A DNA stretch of 64,000 nt. Origin: Apiospora phragmitis. Lineage: Eukaryota > Ascomycota > Sordariomycetes > Amphisphaeriales > Apiosporaceae. Where the stretch lies: positions 310,001 through 374,000 of the forward strand of contig JAQQWL010000001.1 of the NCBI GenBank assembly GCA_038363925.1, given 5' to 3'. The position numbers and the translations under genes were made by a program. Position 1 is the first letter of the stretch; each line of letters begins with the position of its first letter. The notes beneath the pieces were generated by a model. The model searched no databases, was not told the origin of the DNA, and saw nothing but the letters and a program-made list of their open reading frames with translations. This document shows, one piece after another, positions 47,154 to 57,456 of the stretch.

Positions 47154-49946
47154 ATGGCGGCCACATCTACCTTCAGCGACGAGCATATGCTCACCGAAGA
47201 AAAGAAGGCTCGAGCTGAGAACACCCGAGCAGAGGCGAAAAGACTGGCGCAAGCTCGCAACAAGCGCAAGAAGTCCCAAGTATCACCACAGGAGCGAGCT
47301 GCCCGGGCCAAGGAGCTTGATGAGCTCCTGCGCAAAAGCAAGATCTTCAGTGATATCCTGACCAAAAAGACTAAGGCTCTTGGCCGTGTCGGGCGCGACT
47401 TCGATAATCAAGCCCTTGCTGAAGCTGGCCTGGAGCTCAAGCCGCAACCCAAGATCATGACTGGCGGTACAATGCGCGACTACCAACTTGAAGGCCTGAC
47501 TTGGATGTATGAGATATGCTTACAGGGACTCAGTGGCATCCTGGCTGACGAGATGGGACTTGGTTAGTATTGGCATTTTTAACTCCCTGTGCGCTTGACT
47601 GATGGAACAAATCACAGGCAAAACCATCCAGACGATCTCTCTTGTAGCTCTGCTTCGAGCGCAGGAGACATACTACGGACCCCATCTCATAATTGCACCA
47701 TTGAGTACGTTATCGAATTGGCAGAATGAATTCGAAAAGTGGACGCCTTCCATTCCGTTCGTTATGTACCATGGCAAACCCGAAGATCGCCAAGCTATCT
47801 TCAAAAATAAGATTTGGAAGCATTATGCAAAAGGTAGACCTACCGACAAGTTTCCGGTGGTTTGTACCAGTTATGAGATGATTTTGAAAGACCGATCAGC
47901 GTTGTCCAAAATTGATTGGGCTTTTATCGTGGTGGTAAGCATGCCCCGGTACTACTGTAGACGACCCTTGTTTGCTGACGAATATCACTTCAGGATGAAG
48001 GACACCGAATGAAGAATGCGGACTCCAAGCTGTTCAGGGAGTTGCAGCAGTTCAAGTCTGCGACCCGACTCCTTATCACTGGTACTCCTCTCCAGAACAA
48101 CCTCAAAGAGCTATGGTCTCTACTCCACTTCCTCATGCCTCAGACCTTCTTGGACTGGGAGGCATTCGAAGACTGGTTCGACTTCAGTGATCTTCAGAAT
48201 GAGGAGGGTACAGAGCAATTCATCGAGGACAAGAACAATCAAGATCTAGTAAAGAAGATTCACAATGTCTTACAGCCGCTTTTGCTGCGGAGGATCAAAG
48301 CCGACGTTGCAAGCTACCTGCCGAAGAAACGAGAATATGTGCTGTATGCTCCAATGACGAAGGAGCAGACAGACCTGTACAATGTTATAAGCGATCGAGG
48401 TACCGATACAAGGGCTTATCTGGAGAACAAAGTCGTTGAGAGCCTGGCGGCGAGCGTGACTGGCACCCCGTCTGCCTCTACTCGGTCGAGTCGCCAGTCG
48501 TCTCGGGCTGGTAGCACTCGCCCGTCAGATTCCTCAGGCTCGCCTAGTAATGCTTTCTCTATGATGATGGGCAAGAGGAATGGGACACGCTCTCAAGCCA
48601 AACCAGAAGAATCGGGCGCGACTACTCCATCGAGAACACCAGCAAAACGGAAGGCAGCCCCAACGAAGGAAACGCCTCAGGCGAAGAGTACAAAGTCCAG
48701 CAGACAATCAACGCCTGCTTCGAATGGTACTGGCCGAGGCCGAGGGCGTCCTCGCAAGACTGCTCGATCTTACAAGGTACCAGATGATTCGGACGACGAC
48801 GATCTTGACGACGAAGCGTTTGAAGCGAAGCTAGCTGCTGAGATGGAAGCCGCCGAGTTGACCGATGAAGAGTTCCCGCTAGACGAGGAGGAAACCGTGA
48901 GAGCCGCCACGCTGGAACTTGCCAGTAAGTTCATTCATTGTGATGGTTGTCCTCGTCCAAAAACTGACCTTCGTAGAAATGCAAATTGCCGACAAGAAGC
49001 TTGGCAATGCCCTAATGCAGCTACGGCTCGTGTGTAATAGCCCGCATAACTTCTATAATCCATGGACTTTTGATGAGAACACGCCTGTCGACCAAAGCAT
49101 TGTGACCTCTTCAGGCAAGATGCTGCTGCTAGATCGCATGCTCCCCGAGTTGTTCAGACGCGGCCACAAGGTGTTGATCTTTTCTCAATTCAAGACCCAG
49201 CTGGACATATTGCATGACTACTGCAATGATTTACGGAAGTGGAAAGTGTGCCGAATTGATGGTGGTGTAAAACAGGAGGACCGCCGAGAGCAGATTCAGA
49301 ACTTCAACGAAGATCCTGACTTCAAAGTATTCCTGCTTTCCACGAGAGCCGGTGGGCAAGGTATCAATCTTGCGAGTGCAGATACCGTTATTCTGTTTGA
49401 CAGGCAAGTAATCAGGTCTCTCATGCCAACAGTCTACTAACGCTTGTTGCACACAGTGATTGGAACCCTCAGCAGGACTTGCAAGCCCAAGACAGGTGTC
49501 ACCGTATCGGTCAGACCCGGCCCGTAGTTGTCTACCGACTGGCTACGAAAGGAACCGTCGAAGAGGAGCTGCTTATGAGTGCCGATGCGAAGCGCAGACT
49601 TGAAAAGCTTGTGATCCTCAAGGGCGGCTTCAAGTCTATGGGCCAGAAACTCGACCAGAACGAGCTCTTGGACAAGGAGACGCTGCGCGCTCTGTTGCTC
49701 AAGGAAGGCGAGGTGTACCAACATGCTGGCAACGACCGCATCTTCAGCGACGAGGACTTGGATGTATTGTGTGATCGGTACGTGTGCTTTCGTATCTGAC
49801 TTGTTACTGTGTGCAAGACTAACAAGATCCCCAGGAGCGACTCTGCTTACGACCGTGCGGCGAGTGGCGCTGGCAACTCCGATGGCTTCCAGGTTGTCGA
49901 TACCGCTGCGGATGGTATTAAGCAGATTAAGACTAAGGAGCTGTAG
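47154..49946 (+). CDS. irc5: SNF2-family chromatin remodeller, LSH/HELLS-Irc5 type
   Basis: Six exons (47154-47562, 47618-47934, 47994-48924, 48977-49403, 49457-49777, 49835-49946) give 838 aa. A coiled, lysine-rich N-terminus precedes [14 protein letters not shown]. Helicase motifs follow: ADEMGLGKTIQ (Walker A, split by intron 1), [19 protein letters not shown] (motif II, created by splicing at 47934/47994), [10 protein letters not shown], then [18 protein letters not shown] and [12 protein letters not shown] of the C-terminal lobe. A Ser/Thr/Pro-rich insert with an AT-hook (GRGRGRPRK) and an Asp-rich patch separates the lobes (about 440-550), as in fungal LSH/DDM1 relatives. Such enzymes slide nucleosomes for DNA methylation or repair. 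Intron 4 has a GC donor (AG|GCAAGT at 49404); only that site keeps the frame (FDSDWNP). Confidence 0.95.
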
Positions 49947-50519
49947 TCTGGTTACTACTAATGCGCCAACGATAGAGGATACGCTGTGTACATAGAGGTT
50001 CAGTGGCTGGGGGTATATGCTAGCAGGTGTTGATAAGGATTTGTACGTAGCATGTCTGCGTTTGTATTCTAGAACTGGTTGGATTGCGCCTGCAATAGGC
50101 TTCTGTATGTAGTGTAGTGTAATGTATCTACCCACCTGGGGGTATTGGCTCTGAATAATCAAACCAGCTCTGGCTGCATCAGTAGCCCTTTCCGGAAGAG
50201 AAAGAGTGGCGGGATCCTTTCACTCAGTACGCAAGGCTGCTCATGGAATCATTGTTGTAGGTACATCAGGCGCAGTTTTCTTTGGAAGGAGACTATGCCA
50301 AACAGGCGCTTCACAATGTCATTGATCTGTAGCGTAGAGCCGATAAAACGGTTCATTAATGGACTACCATCGTCCATTTCCGTCTTGTACTCTTGCTACA
50401 GACTTTGTTTCGACCCTACATCTTCGTGTTTCCGCCAGATATAATCATTTTGCCTTCACCCGTTTTCTTGACTTCATTTCGTTGCGACTATATGGAGTAT
50501 TCGCCGTCAAGCAGTATAT
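49947..50519. other. Intergenic between two plus-strand genes
   Basis: About 570 bases holding the 3' UTR of the remodeller and the promoter of the next gene. No frame is supported. Confidence 0.5.
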
Positions 50520-51887
50520 ATGGAGAGAGGCGTGCTAAGGGAAAGAGAGAAGGAAGCAGAGAGGCGTGCCGAAAAACGTCTGACTAGGCGGGAGAAAGAA
50601 TGGCAACGGGAGAAGGGCATCTTCGAGCAATACCGCCAAATCCTTAAAGAACGTCCCTGGGACAGCGACGCCTTGTACTGGGACCAGTATGCTCGGGCGA
50701 TCTACGGTGACCTTTACACGGCCGAGTATCAGGAAGAAGAGGAGGACCTTCCAGAACCCCTGGTTGAAGTCTTCAATCAAGACGCAGAAGAAGTAGTAGT
50801 GGTTGCAGTTGGGAAGAAGGAAGAGCGGGGGGATGGCTCCGATCCTTACGAGTCCTACAACCTCGACGACATCGATCTTCCATCTTTACCACGTTCCCGC
50901 GACGACCGCATCCGGCTGGGGGACAACCCTACCTCCAATCCCGCCTGGACATCCAGCCACCATCGCCATGGTATTCCTCCTCTCTCGGCACGGGCAGCCG
51001 GGCAGTCGACTACATGGTGCTCGTTGGGGCGCTGGTTCTCCTGCTACACTACCGGCGCGGCGTCCGCGTCGTCCTGTCAATGAGCGCCCGGATTCTGTAC
51101 GTGGTGCCGTGGCTCGCCGCGGTCCTGACGCAGGAGGCGGCGTGGCTGTTCGGCCGCTACCTCGTAGCCGCACTGGCTTGGTTCGGCCGCGCGTTGTATC
51201 GATCTCTTCGTGACTGGTTGGTGCTGCCGACGGCGCGCTGGGTCGGCCGGACGTTTGAGCCCGTGGTCGCCGGGGTCTTCGACGTCACTATCGCCGCGTG
51301 GGCCGTATACGGAGCGGGATGGGTGCTGCGGCGGATGTTCTGGTACCTCGCAAGCGCGGGCGCGTTCGTGGGGGGATGGTGGGCTCTCCTGGTGTGTATC
51401 GTGTCATTCCCCAGGGCGCCCTCGAAGCGCGAGAGGGTCGTGCCTAGGGTGTATTGGGTCAGGGTCGCGGTATTCACCATATCGGCCGTGTACGTGGCGA
51501 TGTGGCTGCCGAGCTTGTACTTTTCTCCTTCTCCCTCCCACTCTACTGATCCTAAACGCCTGTCATTCATGGAGAAGATCGGGCGGGACCCGGAGCTCGA
51601 CCCCCAGCACGTCGTCGTGCGGACCGTCCGGGACGCCCTCGGGAACCACATCGACGATAGGCGCTTCGCCTTCGACGTGGACCGGTGCGAGAAGCGGTAT
51701 ATGGACTGGTTCGTTGATTCGGGTTACGTGCTGAGGCCTTGCAAGTACCCGAATTGCATGATTCCGACCGAAGAAGAGTGGTGAGTAGCCATTTACTTTA
51801 TTTTAGATGTCCATACGTGTTTTTCTGTTTAACAACGTTTCTAGGCTCCTAGCATCCGGTCCGAACAACGAGACTGGTGTAAAATGA
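50520..51887 (+). CDS. Multi-pass membrane protein of unknown function (one-base frame break)
   Basis: Modelled as exons 50520-51780 and 51845-51887 with a 64-nt intron (GTGAGT to TTCTAG), about 434 aa. The N-terminus is a charged coiled-coil (REREKEAERRAEKRLTRREK). An acidic linker follows, then four to five hydrophobic segments from about residue 160 to 340 and a conserved-looking soluble tail (FMEKIGRDPELDPQHVVVRT, RCEKRYMDWFVDSGYV). The frame changes at the CCC run 50927-50929: one extra C joins RIRLGDN to PYLQSRLDIQPPSPWY without a gap, and total exon length then becomes a multiple of three. Two separate genes are possible but less likely, because the second frame has no good start. No family recognised. 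Confidence 0.65.
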
Positions 51888-52270
51888 CTGTAATGTGCTG
51901 GATGCCATGATCTATTATTGCTTTAGTTTGATTCGTCCTGTGTGCGCGCTTGTGTTGTAGAGTGTGCGCCCGGCGCCTAATGATCTGGGTTGTGGTTTGG
52001 ACGCCCCTCGTCAGCCGCTGTTTCCCGGGCTGCAAGGAGGCAAGACGGCTATCATGACGAGGGCCTACCTGTTTGCGTCGGCACTGGCATGGCTTGCGAG
52101 ACGTGCCGTCTTGGCCTGGAGCTCAGCAGTCGCCATCCACAAGCTCATCGGTCTTGGTTCATATCGCATTCGCGTTCATTTCTCATAAGAGTCGTATAAT
52201 GCACCCCCAACCACCCCCATCCAGCCGGATTGCGTCCCCATTCGCCCCGCCACCCCCCTTCTTATGCGGC
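51888..52270. other. Gap between convergent genes
   Basis: About 380 bases holding two 3' flanks. No frame is supported. Confidence 0.45.
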
Positions 52271-53196
52271 TCAGAACTCCATCTCCTCATCGCTATCCTC
52301 AAAATTGCCTCCTCTTCCTCCTGCACCACCACCATATCTACCACCCCCACCAATCGCCTCCTCCTCGCGCCGCGTCGCCTCCGCACTGGCGCCGAGCTTG
52401 CGCACGCCGTCGACGACGCCCAGCACGAACGCGCGGCTCTCCGCGAGCTCCATGGCCCCCACGCCCCGCAGCACGACGACGCCGCCGCCGCCCTCGAGCG
52501 ACTGCGTGCTGCCGCGCATCTTGGCGGCGCGGACCTCCTGCAGATCGCGGAGCAGGGAGCGGACCTCGGCGGCGGCGGGCACGTCGTCGGCCGCGTGGGC
52601 CAGCAGGGTCTCGGCGAGCTCGAGCCAGTGGTACGGCAGGTAGCCCGCGGGGGGCCTCGGCAGTGCACGAGGGCAAGAAGGGCGGGGCGAGGCGCGGGTC
52701 GTCCCCGGGCTTGGGCTGCTCCCTACTGCTCCGGATATTGTCTTGGAAGGGGCGGGCGCGCCCTCGGCCGTCGGCGCGGGTCGGCGGCGGCGGCGGCGGC
52801 GAGAAGGCCTGCGGGTCGACGTTGGTCTCGTGGTGGATGATGTCGGCGAGCGAGGCCGGGTGCAGCCAAGCCGGCGGGACGATGTTGGCGCGGCGTTGTT
52901 TTTTGAGGAGCAGGGCTAGCCAGAGCGGCATCTGCGCGCGGTGCGGTGGACGTAGCGCGGGTGTATCGCCCTGCAAAGTTTTGTGACGCCCATTCTCAGT
53001 TTCGCGATTCCCATTACATGTGATCGTCGGGCAAGATGGATGGATGGTGGGGTTAAAAAAGTTCGGATTAGGATGATCATACACTCAGCAGTGGGATTGA
53101 CTCGAGCCTTTGTCGCGGCACGATCGTTACCATTTCCATTTCACAGAGAAAGGCAACCTCGGTGGGCACGAGACCCTGTGGTAGAGGAAGAGCCAT
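52271..53196 (-). CDS. psf2: GINS complex subunit Psf2 (one-base frame break)
   Basis: Two exons (53196-53083, 52970-52271) give 270 aa if one extra base is discounted. The N-terminus [20 protein letters not shown] and [13 protein letters not shown], then [20 protein letters not shown] and [14 protein letters not shown], are the Psf2 signature. The C-terminal helices [20 protein letters not shown] and [20 protein letters not shown] complete the GINS fold. Psf2 joins Sld5, Psf1 and Psf3 to activate the CMG helicase at replication origins. The frame breaks between SCTAEAP and YLPYHW at a G6 run (plus strand 52649-52654); five G would restore it and make the exon length exact. Since psf2 is normally essential and single copy, this is probably a sequencing error. 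The linker and tail are Gly/Pro-rich with very high GC. Confidence 0.92.
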
Positions 53197-53693
53197 AGCG
53201 GTTCGATTGGCGGGTTGGGGATGCCGGGGAGTTTGGCTACGATGATGAAGCTCTTCTGGGAGACGCGACAGGACGCGAAGTGGGATGAGATGGATGTAAA
53301 TTAGTGGCCGTGCGCTCTCAGCTCAGTGGCTTTTAGGAGGGGTTCACATGGCTCTAAGTACTTACTGTAGCTCTGTAGCTCGCCATTTTACTCACCATGC
53401 AATCTTCGTGATCAACGACCTATTTTTTTTACCTAGTTATCTATAACGTGATTTTGACGCAAAATTCGAGTTGAAAGTGTCTTGATATCTTTATTGATTA
53501 GGCTGTCTAGTTGGTAGGAACCATGATCATTCTCTACAGATAACAATCCACGTTTGCTGGTGGCAAGCGTTTCTTGGCCATGTCAACCTCTATATGTGTA
53601 GATTGACATTGATTCTGAAGTTCCTGGTATCATTGCCCCATTCTCACACTGCTCCTACCAAAAGCCCCCAGGCTATCAATCAACCCCAATCGA
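53197..53693. other. Gap holding the psf2 promoter and xylose reductase 3' flank
   Basis: About 500 bases, no frame supported. A T8 run occurs near 53424. Confidence 0.45.
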
Positions 53694-54813
53694 TTAGGCA
53701 AAGATGCGAATCGGCGTCGACAGTGTGGCCGGGTTGTTGAATCTCAAGCCCATGTTGAGGCCGGAGATCTGCTTGATCTCGTCCTCGGTGAGGTCGAAGG
53801 AGCAGCAGTCCAGGTTCTGCTTCAGACGGTCCACATTGTTCGACTTGGGAATGACAATGACATTTCTCTGGGTGCACCAGCGCAGGAGGACCTGACCGGG
53901 AGTCTTGCCGTGCTTCTCGGCAATGCTCTTGACCACATCGGTCTCGAAGAGCGGCTTGACGCTCTTGGCTCCAGCATGGTCCATCTCGAGGAAGCTGAGA
54001 GGACCGAAGGTGGAGTAGCCGGTGACCTGGATGTTGTTGTCCTGCGCCAGCTTGACCAGGTCAGGCTGGGTGAGGTAGGGGTGGTGCTCAATCTGCAGGA
54101 CAGACGGCGGGACCTTGGCGTAGGACAGCAGGTCGTAGATGAGCTGGGCGCTGAAGTTGGAGATACCAATCGACTTGACCGTCCCGTTGTGGACCAGCTC
54201 CTCCAAGGCACCCCACGTCTCGCTCACCGGAACCGGATCCAGCGGGGTAACCTTGGTCTGCTCCTTGTCGGTCCAGAAGCAGGGCCACCGCATCTCCTCG
54301 AAAAGGAATGAACTTCAGCGAGATGGGGAAGTGGATCAAGAACAGGTCGAGGTAACCCAGTCCCCAGGCCTCGTTTTCTAGCTTGGCCATCTGCAGGGCA
54401 TTCTCTCTCTGTCATTGGCGAACGGGGGCGGGGTTAGCATGGGTTTTGGAACATTAAGAGGCATACGTAGATGGGAAGGTAGAGGAATCCCACCTTCTTG
54501 TAGTTGCACCACAGCTTCGATGTGATGAAGAGGTCTTCTCGCTTCACGAGACCTTCCTTGATAGCTTTCTGGACACCCTGACCGGCTTCAGCACTGTTGG
54601 TGTAGTCCCAAGCACCATCGAAGTGACGGTATCCGGCCTTGATGGCATCGTAGACTGTATCGGCGCAAGACTCGCGAGGGACTTTCCAGAGACCAAAGCC
54701 CACGAGAGGCATTTTCTAGATGCGCCATATGTGAGCACTCAGCATTATACATAGCACCAGTGACAAGGTGTACTTACATGGCCGGAAGCCAGCTTGATTG
54801 AGGGAACTGCCAT
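53694..54813 (-). CDS. xyl1: NAD(P)H-dependent D-xylose reductase, aldo/keto reductase family (one-base frame break)
   Basis: Three exons (54813-54778, 54715-54494, 54408-53694) give 323 aa, the length of fungal xylose reductases, if one extra base is discounted. The AKR tetrad is visible: Asp and Tyr in [15 protein letters not shown], Lys in [10 protein letters not shown] and His in [21 protein letters not shown] and [15 protein letters not shown] (cofactor phosphate loop; Lys and Arg fit NADPH, Asn allows NADH) follow, and the C-terminus is PIRIFA. It reduces D-xylose to xylitol, the first step of fungal pentose use, in the cytosol. The frame breaks at an A4 run (plus 54301-54304), between ISLKFIPF and EEMRWP. 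The gene is divergent from the broken MFS transporter; paired CreA-like sites lie upstream. Confidence 0.92.
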
Positions 54814-55773
54814 CTTGTTTGCCGAAGTTGCGAGTTTGCGAATGGAGTTGAACATGTAAGTAATGAGTTGGGTGGAAGAACTTTAGAAGAGGATAGAGAG
54901 CGAGAGAGAAGAAAGAGCTGAAAAGCCTCGGAATTAATAAATCAGTACAGATTGCTCCGACGACGGCAAGTTGCGTTACTTGGGAGAAATCGTTTATTTA
55001 TTGTACTGGCGCGCCAATGAGGGTGGTTTCATGACATGATTCCATGACGTTGAGGCGACTCATTCCCACTACTGGTGGGGTGATGCGGGGATGGTGCCGC
55101 CAAGGGGGGGTAGTTTTGCTTGAGATATTTATACCTACCATCACTTGCCATTTAACCATGATACACTAGCGGCCGGTTAAATAGGATATCCAGGCTACTG
55201 GCATTGAAGAATGGCTCGGCTCGAGATACGATAAGATCTCTTGGCCAGGCACGCAGCACTGCGGGTGCGGGGTTGTTGGTTGACATGGAATGCTCAAAAA
55301 GGTTGGATAACATCTACGTGCGCTGGGTTAGACTGAATTGATACCTGTCGGCATCTTGGCCAATCAGCCGGTCTTCTTTACACCCTGAACTCATCCCCAA
55401 AACCACTACAGTACAATGACCTACTGAGCTTTCTCTCGGACCTCCCCGCCTCCAATCTCAGATACAGTGATAGATAGCGATTATGATGTTGACTGCATTG
55501 GGAAGCTCTCACCTCCCAAGACAGGCAAAGTGTACCTACTCGCTATCTTCTATTGGCCATACCCTAATCACCTCATCGAACGCTGGACGAACATGCTGGC
55601 TGTAGTTATCTCGAATCACTCAAGGTGTAAAGATAAAGATATAAGGGCGCCGTCGAGTTTGGTCAATTTCGCTATAGATTTCATCCGTAATTATACTGTA
55701 TTCAGCTCCGGTATTACTGTATTCTGTCTCAAATCAAGAAAGTGAAATTGCATGAAAGACTAGGACGTCGAGC
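54814..55773. promoter_or_regulatory. Divergent promoter of xylose reductase and the MFS gene
   Basis: About 960 bases between the two start codons. A CCAAT sequence lies near 55362. No coding frame is supported; the 92-codon plus-strand frame at 55467 looks like chance. Confidence 0.45.
55075..55090. promoter_or_regulatory. Paired candidate CreA (carbon catabolite repression) sites
   Basis: GTGGGG (55075-55080) and GCGGGG (55085-55090) both fit the CreA consensus SYGGRG, ten bases apart, about 265 bases upstream of the xylose reductase start. Pairs of such sites are typical of glucose-repressed pentose genes. The short consensus occurs often by chance. Confidence 0.35.
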
Positions 55774-57415
55774 ATGGACGAGAAATGCCTTCAATCTCCT
55801 CCGGCGACGGCCAACATTGGCGATAAGGCCAATCGCGCGGGGCTCGCGCGCCGGGCATCGTCCAAAAACCTAAACAAAACTTACGAATTATACCAGCGGC
55901 AAAACGTATCACAAGAAGTGGATGCTCTGGAAGCGCGACGGGTTTTGCGAAAGATCGACTGGCACATCCTGCCCTTGCTGATGGGCACCTACATGCTCCA
56001 GTTCCTCGACAAGTCCAGTATCAACTTCGCCGTCGTGTTCGGTTTGAAGAAGGGGACCAACCTCCAGAACCAGGACTACGCGTGGCTGTCTTCCATCTTC
56101 TACTTTGGTCCGTTTCACCCAGCTGCCGATAATGGCTTCGCGTCCAGTTAGTCGATTGACTGACTTCCCCACCACTTGAAGACTACCTCGTCGCCCAATA
56201 CCCAGCAGGCTATCTTCTCCAGCGCCTCCCTACGGGGAAATTCATTGGCTCGACGATACTTGGTAGAGTACTTCCATATTTACTCCCCTGTCGCCTCTGA
56301 AGTGCCCTCCTATAATGCGAGTTCTGATGTGGTTATCGACGCAGTCTGGGGTGTCCTCCTGATCACGACTCCAGCATGTACCAACTTTGCCGGCATCGCC
56401 GCCAACCGCCTCCTTCTCGGCATCTTCGAGGCCGTCGTCAACCCGGGCTTCGTCCTCGTCATGTCCATGTGGTACCGGGGCACCGAGCAGCCGCTGCGCC
56501 TCGTCACGTACTACAGCATGAACGGCGTAGCGGGCATCTTCGGCGGCCTGCTGGGGTACGCCATCGGCCACATCCACACCTCGGGCGCCCTGCCCGGGCC
56601 GTGGATGTATATCTTCCTCATCTTCGGCGCCGTCAGCCTGGCCTGGGGCGTCGTGTTCCTGGTCTGCATGCCGAACCTGCCGTCGCGCGCCCGCTTCCTC
56701 GCCGGGCCCGACCGGGCCGTCGCCGTCGAGCGGGTCGCGGCGAACCGCCAGGGGGGTCAAGAACCACCACTTCAAGACGTACCAGGCGTGACAGTGCCTC
56801 CGGGACCCCAAGACCTGGATCCTCTTCGTCATGTCGATTGCGGCCCAGATCCCGAACGCGTCGCAATCTAGCGTGGGTCATGCTCTTCAACTGAGTGGGT
56901 GAAGGAAGCCATCATACTGATCATATGGCAGTTCCAATCAATTATATTGGAGACCTTCGGATTTGACGCATTGGAGACTCAGTATATGCAGATACCTGGT
57001 AGTGTCATCCAAGTCGTCTCACTCTTGTTAGGGGGCTGGATCTCGTCTCGCTGGCCGAACATGCGCTGCGCCATGATGTTCACAGGCAATCTAGCATGTG
57101 TAATTTGCAGTAGGCTTCTTGTCGCCCTATCATTGACAAAGGCCCAGGCTGACAAGACTTTTTCGTCAAGGTGCCGTCCTTGTCGTGCTTGACCCAGGAC
57201 CAGATGGCACGCAAAACAAATGGGGCAGGCTCGTGGCTCTCTGGCTTTGCTCACTGCAGTCAGTCGGCTTCAGCCTCAGTCTCACCATGGTCAGTAGCAA
57301 TATTGCGGGCTACACCAAGAAGCAACTGACTGGCGCCTTCGTCTTCGTTGGCTACTGCGTGGGGAACATCATCGGGCCGCAGACCTTCATCGAGAAGGAA
57401 GCCCCTTTATATAAC
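55774..57415 (+). pseudogene. MFS transporter, allantoate permease (DAL5/ACS) type, broken and 3'-truncated
   Basis: Exons 55774-56107, 56182-56262 and 56345 onward encode the start of an anion:cation symporter: RKIDWHILPLLMGTYMLQFL and DKSSINFA (TM1), YPAGYLLQRLPTGKFIGSTI, then NRLLLGIFEAVVNPGFVLVM and MWYRGTEQP. Three kinds of damage follow: a G6 run at 56751-56756 with one base too many, an in-frame TGA at about 56789 after HHFKTYQA, and a further shift at the T5 run 57159-57163. Conserved sequence resumes (ETFGFDALETQYMQIPG, then SSNIAGYTKKQLTGAFVFVG and GNIIGPQTFIEKEAPLYN) and ends at a GTACGT donor at 57416. The last two helices are missing; AT-rich repeat DNA begins instead. The homopolymer shifts may be errors, but the stop and truncation look real. 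The family imports small organic anions. Confidence 0.75.
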
Positions 57416-57427
57416 GTACGTCACCCC

Positions 57428-57456
57428 ATAATTGACCCCCCCCTATAATTGACCCC
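57428..57456. repeat. Tandem 12-base repeat at the edge of the AT-rich block
   Basis: ATAATTGACCCC at 57428-57439 is repeated at 57445-57456 (period 17), with a run of eight C (57436-57443) spanning the gap. It marks the change from normal-composition MFS sequence to AT-rich DNA and may be a transposon terminus or target-site relic. Confidence 0.6.

Noticed and set aside
51014..51784. A separate membrane-protein gene starting at 51014
   Set aside because: The frame extends upstream of that ATG and joins the preceding frame with one added base in a CCC run; a single gene is the simpler reading.
52073..52986. Long plus-strand frames of about 240-255 codons opposite psf2
   Set aside because: They are antisense shadows in very GC-rich DNA; the minus strand carries clear GINS Psf2 sequence.
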